A stretch of DNA of 64,000 nt from Adenophora triphylla var. japonica (taxonomy: Eukaryota; Streptophyta; Magnoliopsida; Asterales; Campanulaceae). The position numbers and the translations under genes were made by a program. Below, in pieces: positions 23,005 through 33,675 of the stretch; position 1 is the stretch's first letter, and every line of letters begins with the position of its first letter. Location: the NCBI GenBank assembly GCA_022495995.1, contig JAFEMH010004882.1, positions 62,001-126,000 of the forward strand, in the 5' to 3' direction. Below the pieces are notes generated by a model, which was not told where the DNA came from, ran no database searches, and worked only from the letters and a program-made list of their open reading frames with translations.

Positions 23005-23544
23005 CAATTCAACGAAAAAAGTACAAAGTTTATCACTATTGAGTTGGTCTCCTGTGAGAACAACAATACCCGTCTCATGGGTGAGACGGGTCGGAATAAC
23101 CCATGATCCATGACCCATGACCCAGACTATTTCCACTCTTGTAAATCAAAGAAGCAAAAGGTCACGTCCCAGTGCCCCAACTCTTACTATGCGTACTTTC
23201 TCTTTCTAGTTTTTTATTATTTCTTTTCTTTTTGCTTTTTTTATTATTTTTTTTATTTTCATTATTTTTTTTTTATTTTTTTCTTTTTATTATTTTTTTC
23301 TTTTTGCTTTTTTTATTATTTTTTCTTTTTGCTTTTTTTATTATTTTTTTATTATGTACTATTATTTGAATATTTTTTTCTTAATGTAATGACTGTTGTG
23401 TTGGGTTAGAATATTTTTTTTTTTTTTTTAGTTTTTATATTATTTTTTCGGCTTTTCAGTGGTTTAGAAAAAGTAATAGTTACCATCTCTTAATGTAATG
23501 ACTGTATACATATAAAGTAACATTGTTCATAAGTAAACGTAATA

Positions 23545-24123
23545 CTGCTTTTGCAATATCAAATATTACTTAAACAAATGAGAAGTATTACTCAAAATGA
23601 AAACAGTTCCTAAAACTATTATTAGTTAAAAAAATAATAATAACACTATTACTTCACAAGTGTAGTACTATTACTTATAGCAATACCAACTATTACTTAA
23701 ACAAATGAGAAGTATTACTCAAAATGAAAACAGTTCCTAAAACTATTATTAGTTAAAAAAATAATAACACTATTACTTCACAAGTGTAGTACTATTACTT
23801 ATAGCAATACCAACTATTACTTAAACAAATGAGAAGTATTACTCAAAATGAAAACAGTTCCTAAAACTATTATTAGTTAAAAAAAAATAACACTATTACT
23901 TCACAAGTGTAGTACTATTACTTATAGCAATACCAACTATTACTTAAACAAATGAGAAGTATTACTCAAAATGAAAACAGTTCCTAAAACTATTATTATT
24001 TAAAAAAAAATAATAACACTATTACTTCACAAGTGTAGTACTATTACTTATAGCAATACAAACTATTACTTAAACAAATGAGAAGTATTACTCAAAATTA
24101 AAACAGTTCCTAACACTATTACT
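23545..24123. repeat. Minisatellite, unit about 125 bp, 4.5 copies
   Basis: The landmark TAAACAAATG recurs at 23571, 23698, 23822, 23945 and 24071, a spacing of 123-127 bp. Units are nearly identical and differ mainly in the length of an A run after ATTATTAGTTA. The array lies inside the Pack-MULE. Confidence 0.92.
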
Positions 24124-24372
24124 CCATCAAACCAAATATACCAGCAAGCATCAACATAAAATTGATGCCTCACTATGAAAATCAAGCTAGCAACTCGGTA
24201 AGTTGATCTATACCCATCTCCCTCGGCGGACTAAACACAAAACATTTGGGATTCCAAGCATTATCAACAGTGAACAGAACACCCAAATCCATAACCCAAA
24301 ACTGGATTGACAAATGCTGCAAATTGATCAAGAATATTGAGGGACTAATATAAGAAGAGAGTGAGAGAAGAC

Positions 24373-24658
24373 CTTCCGAGGACAGCGGCTGCGGTTTGGA
24401 CATAAGTCTCGACCATCTCTTCATCGGAAGGACGGGGATCCTTAGGGAAATCCATGGTGATGAGCCAGTGATTGTAATCGCATCCCTCGAACAGTATGTC
24501 ATCTGGATTAATCGTTTCTGATTCGAAGTTTCTAGGCGACCGCGACGAGAGCAATGTCATCGACGATTTAAACCCCTCGACGAACAAATGGAACCCCGGG
24601 TTAGGGCTTTGAGGAGCTACGGCGGCGGGAAAGACATTGAGCCGGTGACGGGAATGAA
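24373..24658 (-). pseudogene. Captured 5' part of a MORF (organellar RNA-editing factor) gene
   Basis: MORF/DAG-like proteins help pentatricopeptide proteins edit C to U in plastid and mitochondrial RNA. The open minus-strand frame carries [20 protein letters not shown], then a linker, then the family block [20 protein letters not shown] and [16 protein letters not shown]. It ends at a family-type exon boundary, GGAAG|GTC, at 24373. No in-frame ATG precedes it and the frame is closed by a stop at about 24659, so only an exon fragment was captured. Downstream minus-strand sequence (24182-24298) does not match the rest of a MORF; it may come from another gene. Confidence 0.85.
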
Positions 24659-25049
24659 ATTAGGGAAGAGATGGATTTTTGGGTCGCCGGTGTGTAGGTT
24701 GAAGGTAGGATTTGCCGGAGAAGACGATTGGGAGGGATCCCTGTTATTATTGCGTATAGAGAGAGAGTGATGAGAGAGAGAGAGTGGTGCGTGGGTATTA
24801 TTGGACGGGTCATGGTTATGGATCCGACCCGTCTCATGGATGAGACGGGTTTCTCTGTTCTCACATGAGTTTTTGTCATCACTATTTATTGTCTCTTTCT
24901 TTTTCCAGTGTTAATACACATAATAAACCAAATATTAAATTGAACCAAGTTTTACTATAAGGTTAAAATAGAAATTTGAATAACCAAAAAATGACAACTA
25001 TTTCGAATCAAAAAATTTGTTCAAAAGAAAATTTTATTTTGAACCGAAG

Positions 25050-25525
25050 AACTCCCTTAGTCCTATTCGAAAACGTCCTATTCGAAAAGACATAAATTTT
25101 CATTTTGGTTGTTCTATTTAAAACGAGACACGCCTCCCATTCGAAAAGACATAAATTTCCATTTTGATTGTTTTATTTAAAAAGGCACACGCCCAAAATG
25201 ATTTTTTTTAATGTTTATTTATTTATTATTATTATTATTATTTTTTTTTCCAACAACCTTTTCACACGATGACATATGATGATTCATGTTAGCCGACCCC
25301 AAATTATTTTGGGATTAAGGCTTTGTTGTTGTTGTTGTTCTTCTTGTTTATTTATTTATACGATCAACTTGTTATACTAACAATAACTATTCCCTAACTA
25401 TTTACTATCTCACTTTTTCTTTCCTACATCACTTTTTATATTCACATCATTTACTTCACTATATCCTCTTTTTAGTTTTCGTGCAAGATTAACTTTTTGC
25501 CTTTTCGGTTGAAACGGAAGGAGTA
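25050..25525. mobile_element. Stowaway-type MITE with internal insert
   Basis: ACTCCCTTAGTCCTATTCGA and the inverse end (CGGTTGAAACGGAAGGAGTA) bound it. The left arm is repeated: CCTATTCGAAAA twice in tandem, and CATTCGAAAAGACATAAATT again about 60 bp inward. A SINE fragment lies in its middle. Confidence 0.7.
25268..25340 (+). mobile_element. Au-type SINE 3' end inside a MITE
   Basis: GATTCATGTTAGCCGACCCC, then AAATTATTTTGGGATTAAGG and a CTTTGTTGTTGTTGTTG tail are the well-known 3' end of Au-like SINEs. The tRNA-like head is missing, so the copy is 5'-truncated. Confidence 0.7.
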
Positions 25526-25725
25526 CTTTTTTTAAAAAAAAAACTTTCTAAAATTATTTGCAATAATTGATCTCGAAAGGCGTAGCCAAGATTATGAATT
25601 TAGTCCAAAAATAACTTTCTAAAAAACTTTCTAAAATTATTCGCAATTTCTATGTGGGTTAGTCCAAAAATAAATATCACGTTAAAAAAGAGAAGTGAAT
25701 TAATATAATTTTATCATTATATAGA

Positions 25726-26384
25726 TGATGCTGCAGGAATTGTGCTTATCAATCTTCCTCCACGTGGCAGGACTGATCACCTGGCTCCTTGACCTGAAAT
25801 CAGAACCCACGACTAGCCGGATGTGTCTCCGGCGAAGACGCTCGGGCGTGAGAGTAAGATCACAGTTGTATAAGGCTCAAAATGTATTGAATATGGAATT
25901 CAGATAACAAAATGGCAGTTACCTTTCACCGTTTGGTAGTGATGAAGTATTTATAGACAAGAGTGATGTATTTTTGGGGAGGCGACATGTGCTCCGTGAT
26001 TGTAGCGGCGGTTATTGGTAATGGGAACGTGTCTATAACGGTCCCTGATTTGTAGGGATGTGGTTATGAGAATTGTTCAACCAAATACACCTTCAAGTAT
26101 CAAGTCGTCACTTGTTAATTTAGGTCGAGGTCGCCATTCGAGGAATGGTCGACACACCGTCTGAGTAGAGCATGGTTCGTACCCGAGTTATAATATGGAT
26201 TCTGAGGTCGGACTAAGTTAAGTCGGGGCCTGGTGAGCCGGACCATGGGCTTAGTCGACTGATCCTTGAGATGGGCTTTGGGCCCTGTTTTGATTGGGCC
26301 AGCCTTATTGAGAATGTGAGAGTCCAGGCTGTCCGTGATTGGGCTTTACTCGTTTGGCCCAACTCGACACTTTTGGTATGTTCA
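25726..26384 (-). repeat. 3' LTR of Tat element 1
   Basis: On the minus strand it runs TGAACATACC...GCAGCATCA, with TG/CA ends, 659 bp. A TATAAATA box reads on the minus strand at 25948-25955. Upstream of it on that strand is the purine-containing AAAGTTGGGGGTCAC (about 26385-26399), a candidate polypurine tract. Confidence 0.93.
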
Positions 26385-26666
26385 GTGACCCCCAACTTTC
26401 GAGTTGACTTCGTCGACTTGAAAGTTCAAGAAAATGTTTGATAAGAATGGTTTTACTCGCAGGTCGCTGCAAGTTTTTGAAGTAGGTCGACAATGATGAC
26501 GTGGCACAATCCCGGTCGTTGGCGATGAACGGTAGGAGATGAAGGAGCGCCGGTTTTAGTAATGATTGCAATTCTGACGCTTGGAACTCCTTCTCGGAAA
26601 CCGTTTCCGCCATTAATATGGAAATTATTTTTTGAATTTTCTTTTTTCCTTTCCAATCTTGGAAAA

Positions 26667-26673
26667 TATAAAT
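26667..26673 (+). promoter_or_regulatory. Candidate TATA box of the antisense gene, element 1
   Basis: TATAAAT lies about 200 bp upstream of the plus-strand ATG at 26870. The same box occurs at 61752-61759 in element 2, in otherwise diverged sequence, which supports a function. Confidence 0.45.
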
Positions 26674-26907
26674 TGCACATTCCTTCTCTGTTTAGAACTT
26701 TTACCGTTTTCAAGCTCTTGAGAATCTCCGGCGAAAATAGCGAAGAAGCAGTTGAGTTAAATTGGGCTTCCATCTTCGGCAACAGCTTCCTATTCCGACA
26801 TTTACAAAGGTATTTCTCTCCCGTTCTTCTTTTAGGGCTTTTAATTTATGCTCTGTCTTTACTTCCGCTATGGCTAGGACTTTTAGTAGCGAACCAGGGG
26901 CATGGTA

Positions 26908-29572
26908 TGTAACGACCCCAACCCTAGGCATTTATTTTTAATATTATATTAGATGCTCTAATATTTATATTTATTTTATGTGTTTCTTTATGTCTTTAAA
27001 TTCTTAATTTAAGATAAATTGGGTGAGAAGTAAGATTAGAATCTTTGGAGAATTTATTGGTTGTTAAATAAAGAAGATTGGGGAATAATAAAAATAGAAA
27101 ATAGATAAATAGTGAGAGGAGGTTAAAATGAGTAGAATAAATATTTAGGGGGAATGATTTAAATATTTGTTGAAAGTCTTTAGAAGAGGGGGGCCAATTC
27201 CCTCTTCACTCCAAATCCCCCCAAGTGTTCCCCTCTCCTCTCCCCCTTACTTCCTCCATCCGGCCCCCCCCTTCTACATCCTCCTCACTCTCCTTCCTCC
27301 TCCTTCATTCTTTCATCTTCCTCCTAGTAAATCCTTAGACTCCATGGAAGCTCAACCCAAGCTTTGAAGCCAAGCTCTTCCTCCATCAAATCCAAGTCTA
27401 AGGGTAGCTTTGAAGTTGGATTATCTAGAAGAATCCATCAAGTGAGAAAGATCAATCTTCCATATTAAAATCTAAGGTGAGTTATTATGACTTCCTTTCT
27501 TTGTATGCTCATCAATGATTTGATGTTGTTATTGTTATTAAATGATTGTTTAATGCCTTAGAATGATAGTATTGTTCATAAAGGTTGATTAAGAATGTAA
27601 GAAGGTGGATTGAACTAGATTTAGAAACTAAGTGTGAAATGTGATATTGTGATGGTTGAATGAGTAGTAAATCCAAGAGTGAGTAACCTAGGTTGATGTT
27701 ATTTTGGAGATTAAATGATCTATAATGATATGGATGAAGTTAGTAAACCTTTTTATGTTCACAAAATAGAGGAAACTTGGGTTGGGATAAATTGGTATAG
27801 CTACATAGGTATTTCCAGCCTTGCTCTGAATTCTGGGTTCAGGGCACGAGTCGTGCCCTGTGGCACGAGTCGTGCCTTGGATGGGGACGAGTCGTGACTA
27901 GGGATAAAGGGAAGTCGTGCCTTACTGGGGACGCCAGATTCAGGGGAAGGTCAAGGGGGCACGAGTCGTGCCCTGGGGGACGAGTCGTGCCCTGGCCTGG
28001 TTTCAAAGTATCAATTTTAGAGCTGTTCAAACCTAATCAAACTCGAACCAAAATGAAATCTCTTTAACCTAGATTAAAGTAGAATACTTTGGCTATACAA
28101 TGACATCTTAAGGGATCAAAATGGAATTGTGGAAGTAGTTTAATTATTGTCCCGAAAATGGTTGATAGGTTTGATTTGTAACTTCATCAAAATAGTTCCA
28201 ACTTGGGAAATAGATCTTGAACTTTTATTAAGGTTGTTCGAGGTGGTATAATAATTATGTAAGAATGGTTTACGATTCATAGTGGCCTTACTTACTCCAT
28301 ACCTTTGGTGAGTAGTTGCAATAGAGTAAAAGCTATAGGTTTCACTATTGAGCTAATTGGTAATGGGTATGTATCACTTTGTGGCATGGTTATTCCAAGT
28401 TGTGGAATTATTGATTATATGGTTACCTTAATATCCTAAGTATGGATTATTTGGCAAGTGTTATGTGGCTTCCCAAGTGTGGAATATTTGACAAGTTGTT
28501 ATGTTATCCCCATGTGTGGATATGTTACTATGTAGTTGTATGGTTATTCCAATTGTGAATTTACTTGTTATCATTCATATTTGTTGATGATACTATGCAT
28601 AGTGTATTACTTAAATGTTGCATTATGGCATTGATTGGCATGAGTATACATTACCATGTTGTTATATTACTATCCCGGTTTGTGGATTTATCTCAAGTAT
28701 CTATCATGTGCTTGAGCGTGTTTATGTTCGGGTGGGTATGATGGATGCCAATCAATTATGGATTTGTTCTATAAGTGATTGAAGGTACATCATACCGGTG
28801 ACCCTTCCCACTCGCGCCACGGGGTGGGGGCTGTGCTAACGACTGTATTGACCCAAAAAGCTTTACAGACGTGTGGCGACCGTTGTAAGGAGGGACGATA
28901 TTATTTTTGGGATATTCTAATATAGGTATCCTTTCTTATATGGATCTCTGGGGCATGAGACCTATAAGAGGTGAATGTGCTGGAGGCAATTCACCAAAGA
29001 GTGGAGTTTTACTCCCACGTTGTACGACTTATTGTTCAGACGGGAAAAAGGTAAAACGAGGTAACGTAAGGTGTTTACCGCTTTTATAATGTGTTATGTG
29101 CTACCATGCTATGTGTTGCACTTTGTTTGGCATATTGCTGCATATCATAATAGCTCATTGAGATTTATTCTCACCCCTCTCCCTTTACTGTTTTAGATTT
29201 CGAGACAGGTGACCCGAACCAGTGAGGCCGGGGATATCATTGTGGACTTGTACTTTTGGGGCTTGTCAGGTTAAGTTAGAAGTTGGCTATTAGGAGTATT
29301 TATTAAGTATTCCACTTTTATAATTTGTATGGACAACACTTCTACTAAACAATGTTATTCAGGGTTTTGTGTAATTAATCAGATTTCGGTTCATTAAAGT
29401 TGTAGTTGGATTTCCTTTAAGTAAGGATATTATCAATTGATTTTTATTTGGAAGTTTGAAAAGTGGTATTCTTTTAAAGGCAAATAAATGTTTTAAAAAT
29501 CAAGATGGATTTTCTTAGTTTGAGCTCCCTTAGCTCGGGACACGTGTTAGGTCCCGGGTTGGGGTGCTCACA
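26908..29572 (+). mobile_element. Solo LTR of a long-LTR Ty3/gypsy (Tekay-like) element
   Basis: It begins TGTAACGACCCCAACCC and ends GGGTTGGGGTGCTCACA, with a perfect 5-bp target duplication TGGTA at 26903-26907 and 29573-29577. No internal region remains, so it is a product of LTR-LTR recombination. The 2,665-bp length and TGTAACGACCC start fit chromovirus elements of the Tekay group. A related, interrupted LTR lies at 59487-60809. Confidence 0.85.
27841..27998. repeat. GGCACGAGTCGTGCC palindrome cluster in the solo LTR
   Basis: The 15-bp palindrome GGCACGAGTCGTGCC, or close variants of GACGAGTCGTG, occurs about six times in 158 bp, starting about 930 bp into the LTR. Confidence 0.88.
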
Positions 29573-30889
29573 TGGTATGGCTACTGTACCGTCAATCGTA
29601 GAGTGTATAAGAACGTGAACGGTGAATGGAGAGTGATGTCCTTGGATGAGTGTGCCTCTATTTTGACCAGGTGGGAGTTGAACTTCAGTGAGATAGGGTT
29701 GCCCATTGTAGGGGACGTTGAAAACCTTGTAGTCGATGATTCAAATATTGTCACTTTTCATCTATTCCACGAACTGCTCGACCATATTACTTTGTTTTAT
29801 GTTAGGGATATCCACAAACCCTCATTCCTTAGGAATAGGATAGGCTTTCCAGGGGAGTCTAGGTCGTCCTTAGGTAGGTCGACTGAACATGATCATATGA
29901 CTGACTCCCCTGTTTCCTCTTTTGTTTGTACAGATATGACGACCCAAGGTGGAGCCACAACTTCAACTTCTTCAGGCCCCAGGATAGTAAATGCATTTGG
30001 GTCTGATGTGGTGCCAGGCAAGAACGAGAGGGGCTATGTGCCCCAAAGACCTACCCGTGGGAGGAAAAATATGAAATCCCGTTATGATGTGATCTACAAC
30101 TTCTGTGGGATAGATAGGGAAGACTTTAGGGTGACCATCCTTAGTCAGAAAGAATTTATGGCCAAATACCGTGCTACCTTCACTAGAGATGCTACTAAGG
30201 TCGCTTTCTTTTATGGGCAGTTCGAGGCTGGGTTGAGGTTGCCGTTGGATCCCTTTATCAATGAATTCCTCGAGTGTATGGATGCCCTCCCCCTTCAAAT
30301 TGGGGCCAACACTTGTAAATCGGTATGTTTTGCAATGGTGTGTAGGTTTTTGGGCCATGAGCCTTGTATGAAGGTTTTTAAAGAATTTTTTGGTGCTAAG
30401 CTTGATAAGCATGATTGGGGAATTAGTACTCCCTCCAAGCCCAACTCTCCCAAGTTGTTTGCCAACCTTCCCAATAAACACAATTGCTGGAACTCACATG
30501 TAGTTTTGGTTTGAGAGCAGGCCGGGATGGGAATTTCCGTTGCCCTAATGATGAATCCGATGTTATCGGTGAGGACAATTACTGAGCCTCCTTGGTACCA
30601 AACTTTGTACAAAAAGTCTGTGTGCGTTGGTCAAGGACGGGCCTATCACCGGGAATCCTTAGGAACAACCAAATACAACTATATCCAAGCTGGATGATGC
30701 CCGGAGATGGAGTAAATGGAGCCCTCTTGCTCCTGTGTTGAGGGGCCGATGTACCCCTGATCGGGTTACTCACTCTTTGGGTAGATTTGAGGAGAATTGC
30801 CAATTTTGCCAGAAGACAGACAATTATTGCAAGGAAAATGGAGAACACATTGGTGGTAAGGGTTTACTCGTTTCCCTTCATTAGCTCGT

Positions 30890-31187
30890 CCACTGTTAAC
30901 TTGCATAAGTAGCTCTTTATAGGCGCACATAAATATTTTGAGCTGTATACACAACTCTTAGCTCGTCCGTCGCCTGCTCGTACGTAGAACTAGTTAGCTC
31001 GTACATAGAACTATCTCGAATTGCCACTCTGTACTTATCAAATTGCCTGCTCGTATATAGAATTAGTTAATTCGTACATAGAACTGCTTTGCATCGTATC
31101 AATTACTTCGTTATAGAACAGTTTAGCTCGTACATAGAACAGCTTTGACTTGCCGAGCTAATACTTGATTACTTTGATGTCATACAG
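30890..31187 (+). repeat. Intron of the antisense gene with TAGCTCGTACATAGAAC repeats
   Basis: Between donor 30856 and acceptor CATACAG|TTTTG at 31187, degenerate copies of TGCCTGCTCGTA-TAGAA and TAGCTCGTACATAGAACT recur. Element 2 carries a cleaner tandem array in the same intron. Confidence 0.7.
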
Positions 31188-32690
31188 TTTTGACTCCTGA
31201 ACAAGAAGCAACAATGGTTCGAATAGTAGAGGTGTCAGATAAGAAGAAAGCTAAGAAAGCCCATGGGGCAGCCAATGCTAGAGCGAGTAGAGAGAGGGAG
31301 TCTGCTGCGAGGAACAATTTGCTGCCCAAGGACCTGGCTGGGATGATCCCCATGGAAGAGACTGAGTTGGAAAATCCCTCGCTGAGTGGGACCCCCTCTG
31401 CCAATGTTAATGAAGGAGGTGATGAGTCCAACAGGTCAGTTAGACCCAGCTTGAGTTCTGACCCAATCTACGATGCCAATCTTTTTGTAACCTCGGGTCT
31501 TTGGGGTAAGTGTGGTTAGTCCTCGTAACATCGTCAATATTGATGATGATGCCATGGAAGAAGATGATGATGATCGTCCTTTGAGCTCGCGGAAGAGGTC
31601 TCGATCCGAGAAGGGTAAATACGTGTCCTCGAGCCAATTGCCTCCACCAACTTCCTCTCCCCAAGTAAAGAGTCTCTCGGATGAAATGATGAGGAGGTTG
31701 AGTGACGTCCCTCCTCTCGAAGGACTCAATTGCCCGAGTCGCCGCTACCTGCATACATGAACTTGGGTCGTGTGATTGTGAGAAGAGTGTGGATGTGGGT
31801 CTGCTGGCTCATTTTGCTGATAAGGGCATACCGCCTGAAGAATTCTCAGCTCGATCTGGGATGGCTCATTGCGAGGTAACTTCCCACTTTCTCTTTCTTT
31901 CTAGTCGCTTATTCTCTTACTCGATCAACCGAAATTACATGCTAACACTTCCTTGATTTCTCTGGAATATAGAATCTCACCATGGTCGAGCAGTTAAGAG
32001 CTCTGGAGGGCCTCCATCGAGAGGGAGAGGCGTGCCCTCAAAGATTATTCCAAAAAGGCTAAAGAGCTTGCGGATATGAAGGAGAAGTACAACGATCTAG
32101 ACAATTCGTATGAAGCCAATGAGATGGTAAAGACAAAAGCCTTGTCCGACCTTGAAGCTACGTAATCCAAACTCAAGGAAGTGACCTCGTAAGGGATGCC
32201 GAGCGCCTTGCTCATGAGAAGACGAAGGTCGAGCTTACCACTGTCTCCAAACTTCTCGCAGAGCAAAGATTCTTTTTGAAAGAGCTTAACGAGGAGCACA
32301 ACTCACTCGAGCTAAATGGAAGGAGGCTCTGGAGAAGGCTGGCCCCGATGCTGTGGATAAGTTCAAGGAGGGAGACGAGTTCTATAATGCCATTGTGGCC
32401 AAAGCACAAGATTTTCTTGAGGTCGGCAAGAGGCACATGGCTCGTCGAGCACCGGTGGATCCCACAGCTTCATAGCTACCATCGAGCAATTAGCTCGTTG
32501 GTTTTCGAGTCCCGGCCGACATGGAAGCTCGCAGGGTCACTCGCCGTCCCCTATCTTGAAATGACTTGGCCTTCATTGCCCAAGAGGATGAAGAGGACCA
32601 CCGTGAGAAGTGGAAAGCTCCCCCGCGGCCGACAGAATTTTGATGTTGTTCTACAAGAACTCGAGGATGCCGCCACTCACGGATGAAGAT
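31188..32690 (+). pseudogene. Antisense extra gene of Tat element 1, later exons, decayed
   Basis: The exon opens with LTPEQEATMVRIVEVSDKKK and runs basic, matching element 2 (63685 on). After a one-base shift near 31497, an acidic-basic part (IDDDAMEEDDDDRPLSSRKR) follows. From about 31980 a Lys/Glu-rich helical region (ELADMKEKYNDLDNSYEAN) suggests a coiled coil. Several frame breaks and stops follow. Confidence 0.65.
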
Positions 32691-33168
32691 AATGAGCAGT
32701 GTTTATTCGTAGTCCTGTAAACCCATAGGTCCCCAAAGAACAAGGAGAGGTGGAAGGACAAGCTGCTACCGACGACTGTGACCGACGTCAACCAAAACTC
32801 TTGAATTTCTTAGTCAATTGTAATGAACAAGTCCCAACTAACATTTTTGCTCTTTGATTCCTCGAATATTTGAATGCCTCGCCCTATTTTTCGGGAGGCA
32901 AGATACTTTTGTAAATTTATTTTGTCTAAGTCTTAGCCCGCTTTGGGAGACTATCTCTATCATAGCTGACCTTATTTACTGCATGTTGTATGCTTTTAAA
33001 ATAAACATCGAGCTAGAGATAGATAGGATGAATGAGTAAACTCGAGCCTAGAGGTGACTTGATCTTTATTTATTTAGTCGACCTCGTACTTGCTTAACTT
33101 TTTTGTGAATGAGATTGACTATGAGTCGAACTCCGCTCACACTATTGAAGCCGACCTAGGGTCTAGTT

Positions 33169-33556
33169 AATTAGAACAAACCGACTAAGAGTCGAGTTTG
33201 TTAGAACGAAGTCGACTCAAGAGTCGGACTTGTTAATTGAACAAAGCCGATTAAGAATCGAGCTAATTAGGAACAAACCGACTAAGAGCTCGGGTTTGTT
33301 AGAACGAAGTCGACTAAGAGTCGGACTCGTTAACCGGACAAAGCCGATTAAGAATCGAGCTAATTAGAACAAACTCGACTAAGAGTCGGGTTTGTTAGGA
33401 ACGAAGTCGACTAAGAGTCTGACTCGTTAACCGGACAAAGCCGATTAAGAATCGAAGCTAATTAGAACAAACCGACTAAGAGTCGAGTTTGTTAGAACGA
33501 AGTCGACTAAGAGTCGGACTTGTTAAATGAACCAAGCTGATTAAGAATCGAGCTTG
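33169..33556. repeat. 97-bp repeat, four copies, each of three 32-bp palindromic units
   Basis: The landmark AATTAGAACAAA recurs at 33169, 33265, 33362 and 33460. Every 97-bp unit is made of three related units of about 32 bp, each around a palindrome of the form CGACTAAGAGTCG or CGATTAAGAATCG. The block lies between the 3' ends of integrase (minus) and the extra gene (plus). Confidence 0.9.
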
Positions 33557-33675
33557 CTAGGATTGGCGTAACACTATGTTTGATCGAATAAACTGCACTT
33601 TTTATTGAAGTAGGGAACATGTTTACATCAACTTGAAACTAGAACTAACATGAGCTTGAACTTTGAAACTGAAAG

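Larger units (their letters stand above)
23041..24877. mobile_element. Pack-MULE (Mutator-like, gene capturing)
   Basis: A perfect 9-bp direct repeat, ATCACTATT, flanks it (23032-23040 and 24878-24886), the Mutator target-duplication size. Terminal inverted repeats of about 75 bp share TGTGAGAACA, ACCCGTCTCAT, TGAGACGGGTCGGA and CATGACCC. The element is 1,837 bp, has no transposase and holds a captured fragment of a nuclear gene plus a minisatellite and a T-rich tract (23200-23355). Confidence 0.88.
26870..30855 (+). pseudogene. Antisense extra gene of Tat element 1, exon 1, split by a solo LTR
   Basis: ATG at 26870 opens MARTFSSEPGAW, which is interrupted at 26907 by a solo LTR and resumes at 29578. 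The main open part (29578-30514) contains YGYCTVNRR, LPIVGDVENLVVDDSN, FHLFHELLDHITLFYVRD and the block GLRLPLDPFINEFLECM...VCRFLGHEPCM. That block resembles the plant family annotated as putative gypsy-type transposon (Transposase_28). A frameshift closes it at 30512-30514; homology with element 2 continues to a splice donor, GGTG|GTAAGG, at 30855. Its role is unknown; Tat elements often carry such an antisense gene. Confidence 0.78.

Noticed and set aside
23110..23409. Phe-rich open frame
   Set aside because: Produced by a T-rich low-complexity tract inside the Pack-MULE.
33169..33556. CRISPR-like array
   Set aside because: Plant nuclear context; the units are continuous tandem repeats with no unique spacers. 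The same holds for 23545-24123 and 63340-63620.
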